64,000 nucleotides of DNA. It comes from Pseudomonas huaxiensis. Lineage in GTDB: Bacteria > Pseudomonadota > Gammaproteobacteria > Pseudomonadales > Pseudomonadaceae. Below are positions 48,114 through 57,821 of this stretch, one piece after another (the first letter of the stretch is position 1; each line of letters opens with the position of its first letter). The position numbers and the translations under genes are program-made. Under the pieces are notes generated by a model. That model was given only the letters and a program-made list of their open reading frames with translations. It did no database searches and had not been told where the DNA came from. The DNA lies in NCBI RefSeq assembly GCF_003231275.1, contig NZ_QKVL01000007.1:124001-188000 (forward strand), given 5' to 3'.

Positions 48114-49685
48114 TCAGTCTTCAAACCGAATCGGACACCGCTCCACCCCTTCCAGCTTCTGCAATTCCTCCACCACCTGTGGCCGCGCCCGGCGCAAGGT
48201 CAGGCTGCGGTTCTGTCGCCGCAACCGCCGCGCTTCCTGATGCAGCATCTCGACCCCGGAATAGTCGATGAAGTTGATCTGCCGCGCATCGATCACCACC
48301 TCCGCCGCCTGGCAACGCTGCAACCGCACCTGCAGGTAATGGCTGGCGCCAAAGAAGATCGAACCCCCCACCCGCAACACATCCGCTTCCCCTTCCCGGC
48401 TCTGCTGCACTCGCGGTTGCGAGGTGCGCTTGAGGTAGAAGAACAGCGACGCCAACACCCCGGCGTAGATCGCCGTCTGCAACTCCAGCAGCAACGTGGC
48501 GACGAAGGTCAGGATCATCACCAGAAACTCCGGCCGGCTGACCCGGTACAGCGCGCGGATCGCGCGATGATCCACCAGCCCCCAGCAGATCAGCAGAATG
48601 CTCCCGGCCATCGCCGGGATCGGGATGTGTGCAATCAGTTGCGCACCGGCCACAGCGAACAATCCCACCCACAGCGCAGAAAATATCCCGGCCAGTGGCG
48701 AGTGAGCGCCGGCATCGAAGCTCAGCCCGGAACGGGTGAACGAGCCGGACGAGAGGTAACCCGAGCACCACGGACCAATCATGTTGGACAGGCCCTGCGC
48801 GCGGATTTCCTGATTGGCATCGATCAACTGTTCCGAGCGGATCGACAGCGAGCGGGCGATGGACAGGCTGGTCACCAAGCCGAGCATGCCCACCGCCACG
48901 GCACCGGGCAGCAGGCGCAGGATCAGTTCCAGGTCGAGCAACGGCAGCGGACTCAGCGGCGGCAATTGGCCGATGAACGCCGGCACCCGGGCGACATGCC
49001 CGAACATCGCCGGCCACAGCACCGCCAGCAGGCTCGCCCCGGCCAGACTTATCAACAGACTGGGCCAGCGCGGCCGCGTCAGCTTGATCAGCATGCCGAT
49101 CAGTAACGTGCCCAGTCCCAGCAGCAACGATGGCAGGTCGATCTCGCCGACGTGCTCCAGCAGGCTTTGCAGGGTTTTCAGCGCGGTGGTCTGGCTGTCC
49201 AGGTCGAGGCCCATCAGGTTCGGTAACTGGCCGAGGGCGATGACCACCGCGGCGCCAAGGGTGAAGCCGATCACCACCGAATGGGAAACGAAGTTCACCA
49301 GCGCGCCGAAGCGCAGCATGCCCATCAGCCACTGGAACACGCCGGCGAGGAAGGTCAGCAACAGGATCAGGGTGATGTAGTCCGCGCTGCCGGCCACCGC
49401 CATGGGGCTGACGCTGGCGTAGAGAACGATGGAGATGGCCGCGGTCGGCCCGCAGATCAGGTGCCAGGACGAGCCCCAGAGGCAAGCGATCAGCACCGGC
49501 ACGATGGCGGCATAGAGCCCGTATTCGGCGGGCAGGCCGGCGATCAGGGCGTAGGCGATGGACTGCGGCAGCGCCAGAATCGCCCCACTCAGGCCCACCA
49601 GCAGGTCGCGGCGCACGCTGGCGCGGGTCTGCTGCGGCAGCCAGCGCAAAAATGGCAGGAGTCTGTGGCGGTCGGGCCAGGCCAT
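48114..49685 (-). CDS. SulP-family inorganic anion transporter with STAS domain
   Basis: A 523-residue SLC26/SulP permease. The membrane domain has the family motif LPQSIAYALIAGLPAEYGLYAAIVPVLIACLWGSS near residue 40. The cytoplasmic C-terminal STAS domain starts at about 430 (DVLRVGGSIFFGASHYL, VVIDARQINFIDYSGVEML). It lies downstream of choX and betC on the same strand. It may therefore deal with the sulfate released from choline-O-sulfate, as the equivalent gene order in other Pseudomonas suggests. Confidence 0.92.
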   Translation of the reverse strand: MAWPDRHRLLPFLRWLPQQTRASVRRDLLVGLSGAILALPQSIAYALIAGLPAEYGLYAAIVPVLIACLWGSSWHLICGPTAAISIVLYASVSPMAVAGSADYITLILLLTFLAGVFQWLMGMLRFGALVNFVSHSVVIGFTLGAAVVIALGQLPNLMGLDLDSQTTALKTLQSLLEHVGEIDLPSLLLGLGTLLIGMLIKLTRPRWPSLLISLAGASLLAVLWPAMFGHVARVPAFIGQLPPLSPLPLLDLELILRLLPGAVAVGMLGLVTSLSIARSLSIRSEQLIDANQEIRAQGLSNMIGPWCSGYLSSGSFTRSGLSFDAGAHSPLAGIFSALWVGLFAVAGAQLIAHIPIPAMAGSILLICWGLVDHRAIRALYRVSRPEFLVMILTFVATLLLELQTAIYAGVLASLFFYLKRTSQPRVQQSREGEADVLRVGGSIFFGASHYLQVRLQRCQAAEVVIDARQINFIDYSGVEMLHQEARRLRRQNRSLTLRRARPQVVEELQKLEGVERCPIRFED

Positions 49686-49764
49686 GGGGTCGCTCTATAC
49701 CGGTGAAAGCCGTTCAGGGTGCGGTGTCCGGCGCGCCGGTGCAAGCGGGCGGCGCCGGACGCGA

Positions 49765-50688
49765 TCACAGGCGCGCTTTGGCCGCCTCCAGCGCATTGCC
49801 GCCGCTGCGGGTGGTGACGCCTTGCAGCCAGCCGTCGAGCAGTTCCGGGTGGGCCTTGATCCAGGCCTTGGCTGCGGCGTCGTAGCTGACTTTTTTATCC
49901 ACAACCTCGGCCATGATGCTGTTCTCCATGGCCTGAGTGAACGTCAGGTTGCCGAGCAGCTTCGCCACGTTCGGGCAGGCCTGTGCATAACCCTTGCGGG
50001 TCAGGGTGTAGACGCTGCCGTTGCTGCCGAACCATTTTTCGCCGCCGGTCAGGTAGCGCATTTTCAGTTGCACGTTCATCGGGTGCGGGGTCCAGCCAAG
50101 AAAGGTGATGAAGCGCTCGCGTTTCACTGCCCGCTGCACTTGCGCCAGCATCGCCTGTTCGCTGGATTCCACCAGCTTCCAGCCGCCGAGGTTGAACTCG
50201 TTCTTGTCGATGATCGACTGCAACGACAGGTTGGCCGGGGCGCCGGAGCCGATGCCGTAGATCTTCTTGTCGAACTCGCCGGCGTGTTTCTGCAGGTCGG
50301 CGAAGTCTTTCACGCCGGCTTCCCACACGTACTCCGGCACGGCCAGGGTGAACTCGGTGCCTTCGAGGTTGCGCGCCAGCCGGTCCACCTCGCCGCTGGC
50401 GACGAACTTGTCGTGAAAGCCCTGCTGCGCCGGCATCCAGTTGCCGAGGAAGGCGTCTACCAAACCGTCCTTGAGACCGCCGTAAATGATCGGCACCGCC
50501 AGCGAATCGATCTTGGTCTGGTAGCCGGCGCCTTCCAGCAGCACCCGCGCTACGGCGTTGGTGGCGGCGATATCGCTCCAGCCGGGGTCGGCCATCTTGA
50601 CCGTGTCGCAGGTGCTGCTATCGGCGTTTGCGGCGCCGGCAGCCAGGGTGAAGACAACCGCAATGACGCGTGTGGATAACCCTTTCAT
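49765..50688 (-). CDS. choX: Choline/quaternary-amine ABC transporter substrate-binding protein (ChoX-like)
   Basis: A 307-residue periplasmic binding protein of the OpuAC/ProX fold with signal peptide MKGLSTRVIAVVFTLAAGAANA. The block KMADPGWSDIAATNAVARVLLEGAGYQ and the aromatic-box residues in FLGNWMPAQQ and FLGWTPHPMN fit ChoX-type proteins for choline. No permease or ATPase gene accompanies it, so it probably feeds a transporter encoded elsewhere. It is 16 bp after betC. Confidence 0.88.
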   Translation of the reverse strand: MKGLSTRVIAVVFTLAAGAANADSSTCDTVKMADPGWSDIAATNAVARVLLEGAGYQTKIDSLAVPIIYGGLKDGLVDAFLGNWMPAQQGFHDKFVASGEVDRLARNLEGTEFTLAVPEYVWEAGVKDFADLQKHAGEFDKKIYGIGSGAPANLSLQSIIDKNEFNLGGWKLVESSEQAMLAQVQRAVKRERFITFLGWTPHPMNVQLKMRYLTGGEKWFGSNGSVYTLTRKGYAQACPNVAKLLGNLTFTQAMENSIMAEVVDKKVSYDAAAKAWIKAHPELLDGWLQGVTTRSGGNALEAAKARL

Positions 50689-50704
50689 GCCCGTTCCTCG
50701 GTGA

Positions 50705-52216
50705 TTACTGACCAGGTTGTGGATAACGTGCCTTGCGTTCGAGATCGTCGAGATCGATGTGGTTGCGCATGTACTGCTGGCTGGCGTCGACCATCGGTTG
50801 GTGGTCCCAGCTTTTCAGCGTGCCGGTGGCCAGGGCGTCGGCGACGAAGCGGCGGCGGCGCTGGCTGTCGAGCACCTGCTGGCGCAGGCGGGGAATGTCC
50901 CAGCGCTGGCGCGCCTCGGCGAGAAAGCCGACGACGCGTTCGGCATGTTCCCGCAGGGCCGCCAGATTGTTCAGCTCGCGCGGGTCATCTTCCAGGTTGT
51001 AGAGCAGGCAGGGGTCGTCTTCGCTGTAGATGAATTTCCACGGGCCGCGGCGAATCATCATCAGCGGGCTGATGGTGCCTTCGGCCATGTATTCGCCGAT
51101 CACTTCGTCGTGACCGCCCTCCCCGTTCAGGTGCCCGAGCAGCGAGCGTCCGTCCAGTGGCAGACCGGGCTGTAGCGTGCCGCCGGCCAGTTCCACCAGG
51201 GTCGGCAGCAGGTCGCAGGTGGACACCGACGCGCTGACCCGGCCCGGCGCGAACTGCTCCGGCGCGTGGACCAGCAGCGGCACCCGCGCTGCCATTTCGA
51301 ACCAGTGCATTTTGTACCAGAGGCCGCGCTCGCCGAGCATGTCGCCGTGGTCGCCGGAAAACACGATCAGGGTGTCCTCGGCCAGGCCGGTTTCTTCCAG
51401 GGTTTCCAGCAGCTTGCCGATGTTGGCGTCGATGTAGCTGCAGGCGCCGAAGTAGGCACGGCGGGCGTCGCGGATCTTTTCCACAGGCAGCGGCTTGCCC
51501 CACAGGTCGTAGACCTTGAGCAGGCGTTGCGAGTGCGGGTCCAGTTCGTCCTGGGCGAAGGGCGCGTGGGGCATGGGGATGGCGTCGTCCTGGTACAGGT
51601 CCCAGAACGCTTTGGGGATGGTGTATGGGTCGTGGGGGTGGGTCATCGACACGGTCAGGCAAAACGGCTGCTCGCCGGCTTCGCGGACGTGGTCGTACAG
51701 GTACTGGCGGGCCTTGAACACCACCTCTTCGTCGAAATCGAGCTGGTTGGTGCGCACGCACGGCCCGGCCTGCAGCACCGAGGACATGTTGTGGTACCAG
51801 CTCGGGCGCTCGTCCGGGGCGTCCCAGTTCACGGCCCAGCCGTAGTCGGCCGGGTAGATGTCGCTGGTCAGGCGCTCTTCGTAGCCGTGCAACTGGTCCG
51901 GCCCGCAGAAATGCATCTTGCCCGACAGTGCCGTGCGGTAGCCGAGGCGGCGCAGGTAGTGGGCGTAGGTGGGGATATCGGCGGGAAAGTCGGCGGCGTT
52001 GTCGTAGGCGCCGATCTTGCTCGGCAACTGGCCGCTGACCAGGGTGAAGCGCGATGGCGCACACAGCGGGCTGTTGCAGTAGGCCGAGTCGAACACCACG
52101 CCTTCGGCGGCCAGACGGCTCAAGTGCGGCATATGGATCGGCGACGGCGCGTAGATCGGCAGCATTGGCGCGGCCATCTGGTCGGCCATGATGAAGAGAA
52201 TGTTCTTGCGTTTCAT
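50705..52216 (-). CDS. betC: Choline-sulfatase
   Basis: A 503-residue type I sulfatase hydrolysing choline-O-sulfate to choline and sulfate. MKRKNILFIMADQMAAPML is the conserved start. The sulfatase signature NSPLCAPSRFTLVSGQLPSKIG carries the cysteine (C54) that becomes formylglycine, and FSGDHGDMLGERGLWYKMHWFE is the second signature. The C-terminal WDIPRLRQQVLDSQRRRRFV is typical for BetC. It is divergent from its LysR regulator. Confidence 0.95.
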   Translation of the reverse strand: MKRKNILFIMADQMAAPMLPIYAPSPIHMPHLSRLAAEGVVFDSAYCNSPLCAPSRFTLVSGQLPSKIGAYDNAADFPADIPTYAHYLRRLGYRTALSGKMHFCGPDQLHGYEERLTSDIYPADYGWAVNWDAPDERPSWYHNMSSVLQAGPCVRTNQLDFDEEVVFKARQYLYDHVREAGEQPFCLTVSMTHPHDPYTIPKAFWDLYQDDAIPMPHAPFAQDELDPHSQRLLKVYDLWGKPLPVEKIRDARRAYFGACSYIDANIGKLLETLEETGLAEDTLIVFSGDHGDMLGERGLWYKMHWFEMAARVPLLVHAPEQFAPGRVSASVSTCDLLPTLVELAGGTLQPGLPLDGRSLLGHLNGEGGHDEVIGEYMAEGTISPLMMIRRGPWKFIYSEDDPCLLYNLEDDPRELNNLAALREHAERVVGFLAEARQRWDIPRLRQQVLDSQRRRRFVADALATGTLKSWDHQPMVDASQQYMRNHIDLDDLERKARYPQPGQ

Positions 52217-52332
52217 GTGGGTCACGGCATTCCATCGTCAGGCGTTATGGGGAAACGGCTGTGGATGACTGTGCGGCTGTGAATAACTTGGGTAAAGCCC
52301 ATGCCGGGCAATGACTAGGATTAGCTGCGCTT

Positions 52333-53247
52333 ATGTTTGATGCCTTGGACGGGATGTCGCTGGACGTGTTGCGGGTCTTCGAGGCCGCGGCGCGTCAGCG
52401 CAGTTTCACCGCGGCGGCGGTCGAGCTGGGCACCACCCAGCCGGCGGTCAGCCAGCAGATCAAGCGCCTGGAAGAGCAACTGGGCGCCCGCCTGTTCGAC
52501 CGGATTTATCGCGGTATCGAGCTGACCGAAGCCGGTGTACTGCTGTACGAGCAGGTACACGTGGGAATGCTGGCGCTGGACGATGGCGTGACCCAGGTGG
52601 TCGGGCGCGACCAGCATGAAGTGCTGCGGGTGGCGACTGATTTTGCCTTCGCCGCGTACTGGTTGATGCCCCGCTTGCAGCGTTTTCACCAGGCCAATCC
52701 GCAGGTCGATGTGAGCTTGGTCACCAGTGAGCGCAGCCACGGCATGCTCCGCCCGGACATCGATGTGGCGGTGTTGTTTGGCGATGGGCGCTTGCGTCAG
52801 GGCGAGAGTTTCTGGCTGTTCGATGAGGAGGTTTTTCCGGTGTGTAGCCCGCGTTTGCTGGGCGAAAAGCCCCTGCCGCTGGCGCCGGAAAGCCTGCTGA
52901 AACTGCCGCTGCTGCACTTGCGTGGCGAGTCGGCCAGCCGCTGGTTCGACTGGAATGGCGTGTTCCGCGAGCTGAAATTGCCCGGCCCGCCGAACCCGGG
53001 GCCGCTGCGTTTCGACAATTACACCCTGCTGATCCAGGCCGCGATTGCCGGCCAGGGCGTGGCTATCGGCTGGCGCTTTCTTGTGGACGCCCTTCTGGAG
53101 CAGGGCCTGCTTTGCCGGCCGCTCGAAGGATCAATTCGTTCCGCGCAGGGATACTACGTGGTACGTCCTCAGCGAAAGCGGCGCAGTACGCTGGTCGAAC
53201 GATTCGTCGAATGGCTGGGTGAAGAGCAGTCCCGGCAGCCGGTATAG
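52333..53247 (+). CDS. LysR-family regulator of choline-sulfate use
   Basis: A 304-residue LTTR. The HTH RSFTAAAVELGTTQPAVSQQIKRLEEQLG is at about residues 24-52 and an effector domain follows. It is transcribed divergently from betC with a 116-bp intergenic region, the arrangement of the choline-sulfatase regulator in other Pseudomonas. Ligand (choline-O-sulfate or choline) is inferred from context. Confidence 0.9.
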   Translation: MFDALDGMSLDVLRVFEAAARQRSFTAAAVELGTTQPAVSQQIKRLEEQLGARLFDRIYRGIELTEAGVLLYEQVHVGMLALDDGVTQVVGRDQHEVLRVATDFAFAAYWLMPRLQRFHQANPQVDVSLVTSERSHGMLRPDIDVAVLFGDGRLRQGESFWLFDEEVFPVCSPRLLGEKPLPLAPESLLKLPLLHLRGESASRWFDWNGVFRELKLPGPPNPGPLRFDNYTLLIQAAIAGQGVAIGWRFLVDALLEQGLLCRPLEGSIRSAQGYYVVRPQRKRRSTLVERFVEWLGEEQSRQPV

Positions 53248-53280
53248 TTCACGGCAGACCAGGCCTTCCAAGGAATCAGT

Positions 53281-53610
53281 GTGCAAAGGATCAAGGGGTA
53301 TCACGCCCACGTGTATTACGACGCCAGCACGTTCGAGCAGGCGCGTTTGTTATGCGAAGAGGCGTCGGCGCTGTTTCCGGTGACCATGGGGCGCATGCAC
53401 CGCAAATTGGTGGGGCCGCATCCGGATTGGAGCTGCCAGTTGGCCTTCGGGCCGGAGGTGGTCGGGGTGGTGTTGCCGTGGCTGGCGCTGTATCGCCAGG
53501 GGCTGGTGGTGTTTCTGCATCCGCTGACCGGGGATGAGCTGGCGGACCACCGGGATCATGCGATCTGGATGGGGGCGGTCAGGCCGCTGGATCTTTCGAT
53601 TTTTGAGTGA
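53281..53610 (+). CDS. DOPA 4,5-dioxygenase family protein
   Basis: A 109-residue protein with GTG start 53281 and AAGGA 8 bases upstream. GYHAHVYYDASTFEQARLLCEEA and the conserved histidines H8 and H10, a PHPDWSCQLAF block and VVFLHPLTGDELADHRDHAIWMG match the small DOPA 4,5-dioxygenase family of bacteria. The physiological substrate in Pseudomonas is unknown. It is 33 bp after the LysR gene and may be read with it. Confidence 0.85.
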   Translation: MQRIKGYHAHVYYDASTFEQARLLCEEASALFPVTMGRMHRKLVGPHPDWSCQLAFGPEVVGVVLPWLALYRQGLVVFLHPLTGDELADHRDHAIWMGAVRPLDLSIFE

Positions 53611-53613
53611 TGT

Positions 53614-53636
53614 TTGGGGCCGCAACGCGGCCCCAT
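53614..53636. terminator. Hairpin between DOPA dioxygenase and trpA
   Basis: GGGGCCGC / GCGGCCCC with an AAC loop between two convergent genes. The T-tract is poor on both sides, so termination is plausible but weakly supported. Confidence 0.5.
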
Positions 53637-53642
53637 TAGGGA

Positions 53643-54455
53643 TCACGCCTTGCGCGCGCCCCGCACACCTTCGGCCAGCGCCGAGCACAGCGACAGCACG
53701 TTATCCACAGCCTGCTCCGGGCTGGCGGCGGTGGCGATTTTATCCACAAGCGCCGAACCCACGACCACACCGTCTGCCAGCCGCGCAATCGCCGCGGCCT
53801 GCTCTGGCGTACGGATGCCAAAGCCAACGCTGATCGGCAACGGGGTATGCCGACGCAGGCGGGCAATGGCTTCGGTGACATGCTCAGTAGTTGCCGAGCC
53901 CGCACCGGTCACACCAGCCACCGAGACGTAGTAGACGAAGCCTGAACTGCGCTCCAGCACGCGCGGCAGGCGCGCGTCGTCGGTGGTCGGGGTGGTCAGG
54001 CGGATGAAGTCGATGCCCGCGGCCTGGGCCGGGGCCGCCAGTTCGGCGTCGTGCTCAGGCGGCAGGTCGACGATGATCAGGCCATCGACGCCCGCTTCGT
54101 TGGCCTGGGCGACGAACGCCTCGACGCCAAAGCGGTGGATCGGGTTGTAGTAGCCCATCAGCACGATCGGGGTGGTCTGGTCGTCAACGCGGAATTCACG
54201 AACCATTTGCAGGGTCTTGGCCAGGGTCTGGCCAGCGTCCAGGGCGCGCAGGGTCGCCAACTGGATGGCGACACCGTCGGCCATCGGGTCGGTGAACGGC
54301 ATGCCCAGTTCGATCACGTCCGCGCCCGCCGCCGGCAGGCCCTTGAGGATCGCCAGCGAAGCGTCGTAGCCCGGGTCGCCAGCGGTGACGAAGGTCACCA
54401 GAGCGGCGCGGCCTTCTTGCTTCAGCTCGGAAAAACGTTGTTCAAGACGGCTCAT
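53643..54455 (-). CDS. trpA: Tryptophan synthase alpha subunit
   Basis: A 270-residue TIM barrel that cleaves indole-3-glycerol phosphate. The start at 54455 ([28 protein letters not shown]) overlaps the trpB stop by 4 bp (ATGA). The catalytic glutamate lies in [15 protein letters not shown], and GFGIRTPEQ is the phosphate loop. Upstream in-frame codons up to 54536 lie inside trpB and are rejected. Confidence 0.96.
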   Translation of the reverse strand: MSRLEQRFSELKQEGRAALVTFVTAGDPGYDASLAILKGLPAAGADVIELGMPFTDPMADGVAIQLATLRALDAGQTLAKTLQMVREFRVDDQTTPIVLMGYYNPIHRFGVEAFVAQANEAGVDGLIIVDLPPEHDAELAAPAQAAGIDFIRLTTPTTDDARLPRVLERSSGFVYYVSVAGVTGAGSATTEHVTEAIARLRRHTPLPISVGFGIRTPEQAAAIARLADGVVVGSALVDKIATAASPEQAVDNVLSLCSALAEGVRGARKA

Positions 54456-55678
54456 GCCTGCTTCTCCTGCGCTTGGGTCGCGGCCATATGGCTCATTACG
54501 GTTTGCATGTCTTTGTCGCCGCGCCCGGACAGGCACACCACCATCAGGTGATCCTTGGGCAGGGTCGGCGCGCGCTTGATGGCTTCGGCCAGCGCGTGGG
54601 AAGTTTCCAGCGCCGGGATGATGCCTTCCAGGCGGCAGGTGGTGTGGAACGCGGCCAGGGCTTCGTCGTCGGTGATGCTGACGTATTCGACGCGCTTGAT
54701 CTCGTGCAACCAGGCGTGTTCCGGGCCGATGCCGGGGTAATCGAGGCCGGCGGAAATCGAGTGGGCGTCGGTGATCTGGCCGTCTTCGTCCTGCAGCAGG
54801 TAGGTGCGGTTGCCGTGCAGTACGCCCGGAACGCCGCCGTTGAGGCTGGCGGCGTGCTTGTCGGTGTCGACGCCGTGACCGCCGGCTTCGACGCCGATGA
54901 TCTGCACGCTGCTGTCATCGAGGAAGTCGTGGAACAGGCCCATGGCGTTGGAGCCGCCGCCGACGCAGGCGACCAGGCTATCGGGCAGGCGACCTTCCTT
55001 CTCTTGCAACTGGGCGCGGGTTTCCTTGCCGATGATCGACTGGAAGTCGCGAACCATCGCCGGGTACGGATGCGGGCCGGCCACGGTGCCGATCAGGTAG
55101 AAGGTGTCGTCGACGTTGGTGACCCAGTCACGCAGCGCCTCGTTCATGGCGTCTTTCAGAGTGCCGGTGCCGGCAGTGACCGGGACGATTTCGGCGCCCA
55201 GCAGCTTCATGCGGAACACGTTGGCTTGCTGGCGCTCGATGTCGGTGGCGCCCATGTAGATCACGCAAGGCAGGCCGAAGCGCGCGGCGACGGTGGCGGT
55301 GGCCACGCCGTGCATGCCGGCGCCGGTCTCGGCGATCAGGCGTTTCTTGCCCATGCGCTTGGCCAGCAGCACCTGGCCGATGCAGTTGTTCACCTTGTGC
55401 GCGCCGGTGTGGTTGAGCTCTTCACGCTTGAAGAAGATCTTCGCGCCGCCGCAGTGTTCGGTCAGGCGTTCGGCGAAGTACAGCGGGTTCGGACGGCCGA
55501 TGTAGTCGCGCTGGAAGTACGCCAGTTGTTCGAGGAATTCCGGGTCGGCCTTGGCCGCTTCGTATTCGCGGGCCAAGTCGAGCACCAGCGGCATCAGGGT
55601 TTCGGCGACGTAGCGGCCGCCAAAGGCGCCAAACAGGCCGTTGGCGTCGGGGCCGCTGCGAAGGTTGCTCTGGGTCAT
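54452..55678 (-). CDS. trpB: Tryptophan synthase beta subunit
   Basis: A 408-residue PLP enzyme condensing indole with serine. The start at 55678 gives [29 protein letters not shown]. The PLP lysine lies in HTGAHKVNN and the phosphate-binding loop in GGGSNAMG. trpBA is divergent from trpI and is known in Pseudomonas to be activated by TrpI with indoleglycerol phosphate. Confidence 0.97.
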   Translation of the reverse strand: MTQSNLRSGPDANGLFGAFGGRYVAETLMPLVLDLAREYEAAKADPEFLEQLAYFQRDYIGRPNPLYFAERLTEHCGGAKIFFKREELNHTGAHKVNNCIGQVLLAKRMGKKRLIAETGAGMHGVATATVAARFGLPCVIYMGATDIERQQANVFRMKLLGAEIVPVTAGTGTLKDAMNEALRDWVTNVDDTFYLIGTVAGPHPYPAMVRDFQSIIGKETRAQLQEKEGRLPDSLVACVGGGSNAMGLFHDFLDDSSVQIIGVEAGGHGVDTDKHAASLNGGVPGVLHGNRTYLLQDEDGQITDAHSISAGLDYPGIGPEHAWLHEIKRVEYVSITDDEALAAFHTTCRLEGIIPALETSHALAEAIKRAPTLPKDHLMVVCLSGRGDKDMQTVMSHMAATQAQEKQA

Positions 55679-55788
55679 GGGGTCGCTCCAGGAAGAAGTG
55701 TGGGCTGACAATGGGCCTACTCTAACCACGACACGCCTCGCTGAAAACCGATAAGATCGCCGCAACCTGTCAGGAAAACTCACACGTC
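55679..55788. promoter_or_regulatory. trpI-trpB divergent regulatory region
   Basis: 110 bp between the two starts should contain the TrpI binding sites and both promoters. ATAAGATCGCC near 55752 and the dyad-like TCTAACCACGAC were noted, but no firm site assignment was possible. Confidence 0.5.
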
Positions 55789-56682
55789 ATGTCCAGGGAA
55801 CTGCCGCCACTCAATGCCCTTCGGGCCTTCGAAGTCACTGCCCGCCTGGGCAGCGTCAGTCATGCCGCCGAGCAACTGCACGTGACCCACGGCGCGGTCA
55901 GCCGGCAGTTGAAGACGCTGGAAAGCCACCTGGGCGTGAGCCTGTTCGTCAAGGACGGGCGTGGCATCAAACTCACAGATGCCGGACTGCGCCTGCGCGA
56001 GGTCAGCGGCGAGGCGTTCGAGCGGCTGCGTTCGGTCTGCGCCGAGCTGAGTCAGAGCAGCGTCGATGCCCCGTTCGTCCTCGGTTGCTCGGGGAGCCTG
56101 CTGGCGCGCTGGTTCATCCCGCGGCTGGGGCGGCTGAAGGCGGATCTGCCGGACCTGCGCCTGCACCTCTCGGCCGGCGAAGGCGATCTCGACCCGCGCC
56201 GCCCCGGCCTGGATGCATTGTTGGTGTTCGCCGAACCGCCATGGCCGGCGGACATGCAGGTTCATGTGCTCGCCCAGGAATGCATCGGCCCGGTGCTCAG
56301 CCCGCATTTCGCCGGTTTCGAGCGCCTGCGCCAGGCACCGGCCAGCGCGCTGCTCGATGAGGCGGTTTTATTGACCAACTCCCGGCCGCAAGCCTGGCCG
56401 GACTGGGCGCGGCAACAGGGCATCGACCCGCGCGCGCTGCGTTACGGGCAGGATTTCGAGCATTTGTATTACTTGCTGGAAGCGGCGGTGGCCGGGCTTG
56501 GCGTGGCGATCGCGCCGAAGCCGCTGGTGGCCGACGATTTGCGCGCCGGACGCCTGGCGGCGCCGTGGGGCTTCAGCCAGACCGAGGCGTCACTGGCGCT
56601 GTGGGTCCCTCGACGCGCCGCGGACGGGCGCGCCGAGCAACTGGCGGGATGGTTGCGCGCGGAACTGGCGCGACAGGTTTAG
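55789..56682 (+). CDS. trpI: LysR-type activator TrpI
   Basis: A 297-residue LTTR of the GcvA/TrpI subgroup: [45 protein letters not shown] is the conserved N-terminus. Divergence from trpBA identifies it. Its stop overlaps the end of the convergent DUF883 gene by 4 bp. Confidence 0.93.
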   Translation: MSRELPPLNALRAFEVTARLGSVSHAAEQLHVTHGAVSRQLKTLESHLGVSLFVKDGRGIKLTDAGLRLREVSGEAFERLRSVCAELSQSSVDAPFVLGCSGSLLARWFIPRLGRLKADLPDLRLHLSAGEGDLDPRRPGLDALLVFAEPPWPADMQVHVLAQECIGPVLSPHFAGFERLRQAPASALLDEAVLLTNSRPQAWPDWARQQGIDPRALRYGQDFEHLYYLLEAAVAGLGVAIAPKPLVADDLRAGRLAAPWGFSQTEASLALWVPRRAADGRAEQLAGWLRAELARQV

Positions 56683-57005
56683 TCGCGTTTGCTGCACAGC
56701 AGGTAAGCCGCCAGCAGACCCAGAGCGCCAACGGCAACGCCGGCGGTGGTCCAGGGGTGTTGCTGTGCGTAGTCGCGCGTGGCGAGGCCGGTTTCGCGGG
56801 TCTTGGTTTTCACCTCTTCATAGGCATCACCAAGCAGGTTGCGCGAGTGGCGCAGGGCGTTCTCGGCGTTGCTTTTCAGCGCCTTCACGGTTTTGCGCGA
56901 TTCGTCCGAAGCATCGTCTTTCAGGCTTTCCAGCGATTTCAGCAGGCTTTCGATTTCCGCTTCCATGCTTTGCAGCGCGGCTTTGCGTAGCGAACTTGTT
57001 GCCAT
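56679..57005 (-). CDS. DUF883 (ElaB/YqjD-like) ribosome-associated membrane protein
   Basis: A 108-residue protein with an amphipathic coiled-coil body ([31 protein letters not shown]) and a C-terminal membrane anchor ([21 protein letters not shown]). E. coli relatives ElaB and YqjD are tail-anchored and bind ribosomes in stationary phase. AAGGAGAG lies just upstream of the start. Confidence 0.88.
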   Translation of the reverse strand: MATSSLRKAALQSMEAEIESLLKSLESLKDDASDESRKTVKALKSNAENALRHSRNLLGDAYEEVKTKTRETGLATRDYAQQHPWTTAGVAVGALGLLAAYLLCSKRD

Positions 57006-57074
57006 GGTGACTCTCCTTCAGCGTTGAGTGAGGTGTTGTAGGTTCGGACTACGAGGTGTCTGGAAAGTGCGATC

Positions 57075-57102
57075 GAACGTTTCGATCCAAACCCCCCTCA
57101 GA
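57075..57102 (+). promoter_or_regulatory. Candidate AlgU (sigma-22) promoter of the dodecin gene
   Basis: GAACGT, 17 bp, TCAGA matches the AlgU consensus GAACTT-N16/17-TCTGA at 9 of 11 positions. It lies 57 bp upstream of the start. Confidence 0.45.
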
Positions 57103-57158
57103 GGAAAAACGGCCTAGCGCTGCTAGGCTCAACCGGCACACCTTCAAGGAGAACAGCG

Positions 57159-57374
57159 ATGTCCGATCATCACACTTACAAGAAGATCGAGCTTGTCGGC
57201 TCGTCCCCCACCAGCATCGAAGACGCGATCAACAGTGCCCTGGCCGAGGCCGGCAAGAGCATCAAGCATCTGGAATGGTTTGAAGTGGTGGATACCCGCG
57301 GGCATATCCGCGACAACAAGGCGGCGCATTTTCAGGTCACCCTGAAAGTCGGGTTCCGTATCGCCAACAGTTGA
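57159..57374 (+). CDS. Dodecin
   Basis: A 71-residue flavin-binding dodecin, forming hollow dodecamers that store flavin. [44 protein letters not shown] contains the conserved tryptophan (W45) that stacks on the flavin. CAAGGAG precedes the start. Confidence 0.92.
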   Translation: MSDHHTYKKIELVGSSPTSIEDAINSALAEAGKSIKHLEWFEVVDTRGHIRDNKAAHFQVTLKVGFRIANS

Positions 57375-57378
57375 ACGG

Positions 57379-57464
57379 CAAGCTGCAAGCCACAAGCTAT
57401 AAGAAAAGGCAGCCATCACGCCGCCAGCTTTTTCTTGCAACTTGAAGCTTGTAGCTTGCAACTG
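57379..57464. repeat. Imperfect inverted repeat of the AAGCTTGTAGCTTGCA type
   Basis: AAGCTGCAAGCCACAAGCT and AGCTTGTAGCTTGCA face each other around about 50 bp, with matching GAAAA/TTTTC inner ends. It is distinct from the REP sequences in the window and lies between dodecin and the next small gene. Confidence 0.65.
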
Positions 57465-57491
57465 ATTTTGGTCCAACAAGGAGAGCGATCA

Positions 57492-57716
57492 ATGAAGCAA
57501 CTGATTCTGGCAGTAGCACTGATGGGTTTGGCCGGCACCGCGCTGGCGGCGGGCAAGCCGTGTGAAGAATTGAAGAGCGAGATCGCAGCGAAGCTGGATG
57601 CCAAGGGCGTTAAGCACTATTCGCTGGAGGTTGTAGGCAAGGGAGCGGCTGCGGATGGGAAAGTAGTCGGGACTTGTGAGGCTGGGACCAAGGAGATTGT
57701 CTACAAGCGTGGGTGA
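57492..57716 (+). CDS. DUF1161 periplasmic protein, copy 1
   Basis: A 74-residue protein starting at 57492 with signal peptide MKQLILAVALMGLAGTALA. The mature part KPCEELKSEIAAKLDAKGVKHYSLEVV...VVGTCEAGTKEIVYKRG has two cysteines and matches DUF1161. The start lies 10 bases after AAGGAGAG. A paralog lies at 59509. Confidence 0.88.
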   Translation: MKQLILAVALMGLAGTALAAGKPCEELKSEIAAKLDAKGVKHYSLEVVGKGAAADGKVVGTCEAGTKEIVYKRG

Positions 57717-57727
57717 TCTTTAGGGCC

Positions 57728-57802
57728 TATTCGCTGGCAAGCCAGCTCCCACAGTGCCCGTGGCGACACTGAACGCTGTGGGAGCTGGCTTGTCGGGGCG
57801 CC
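57728..57802. repeat. REP pair (REPIN) between DUF1161 and the LLM monooxygenase
   Basis: TCGCTGGCAAGCCAGCTCCC and its inverse GGGAGCTGGCTTGTCGGGGC in a convergent intergenic region. Confidence 0.85.
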
Positions 57803-57821
57803 GAACCGCAGCGATGGAGGC

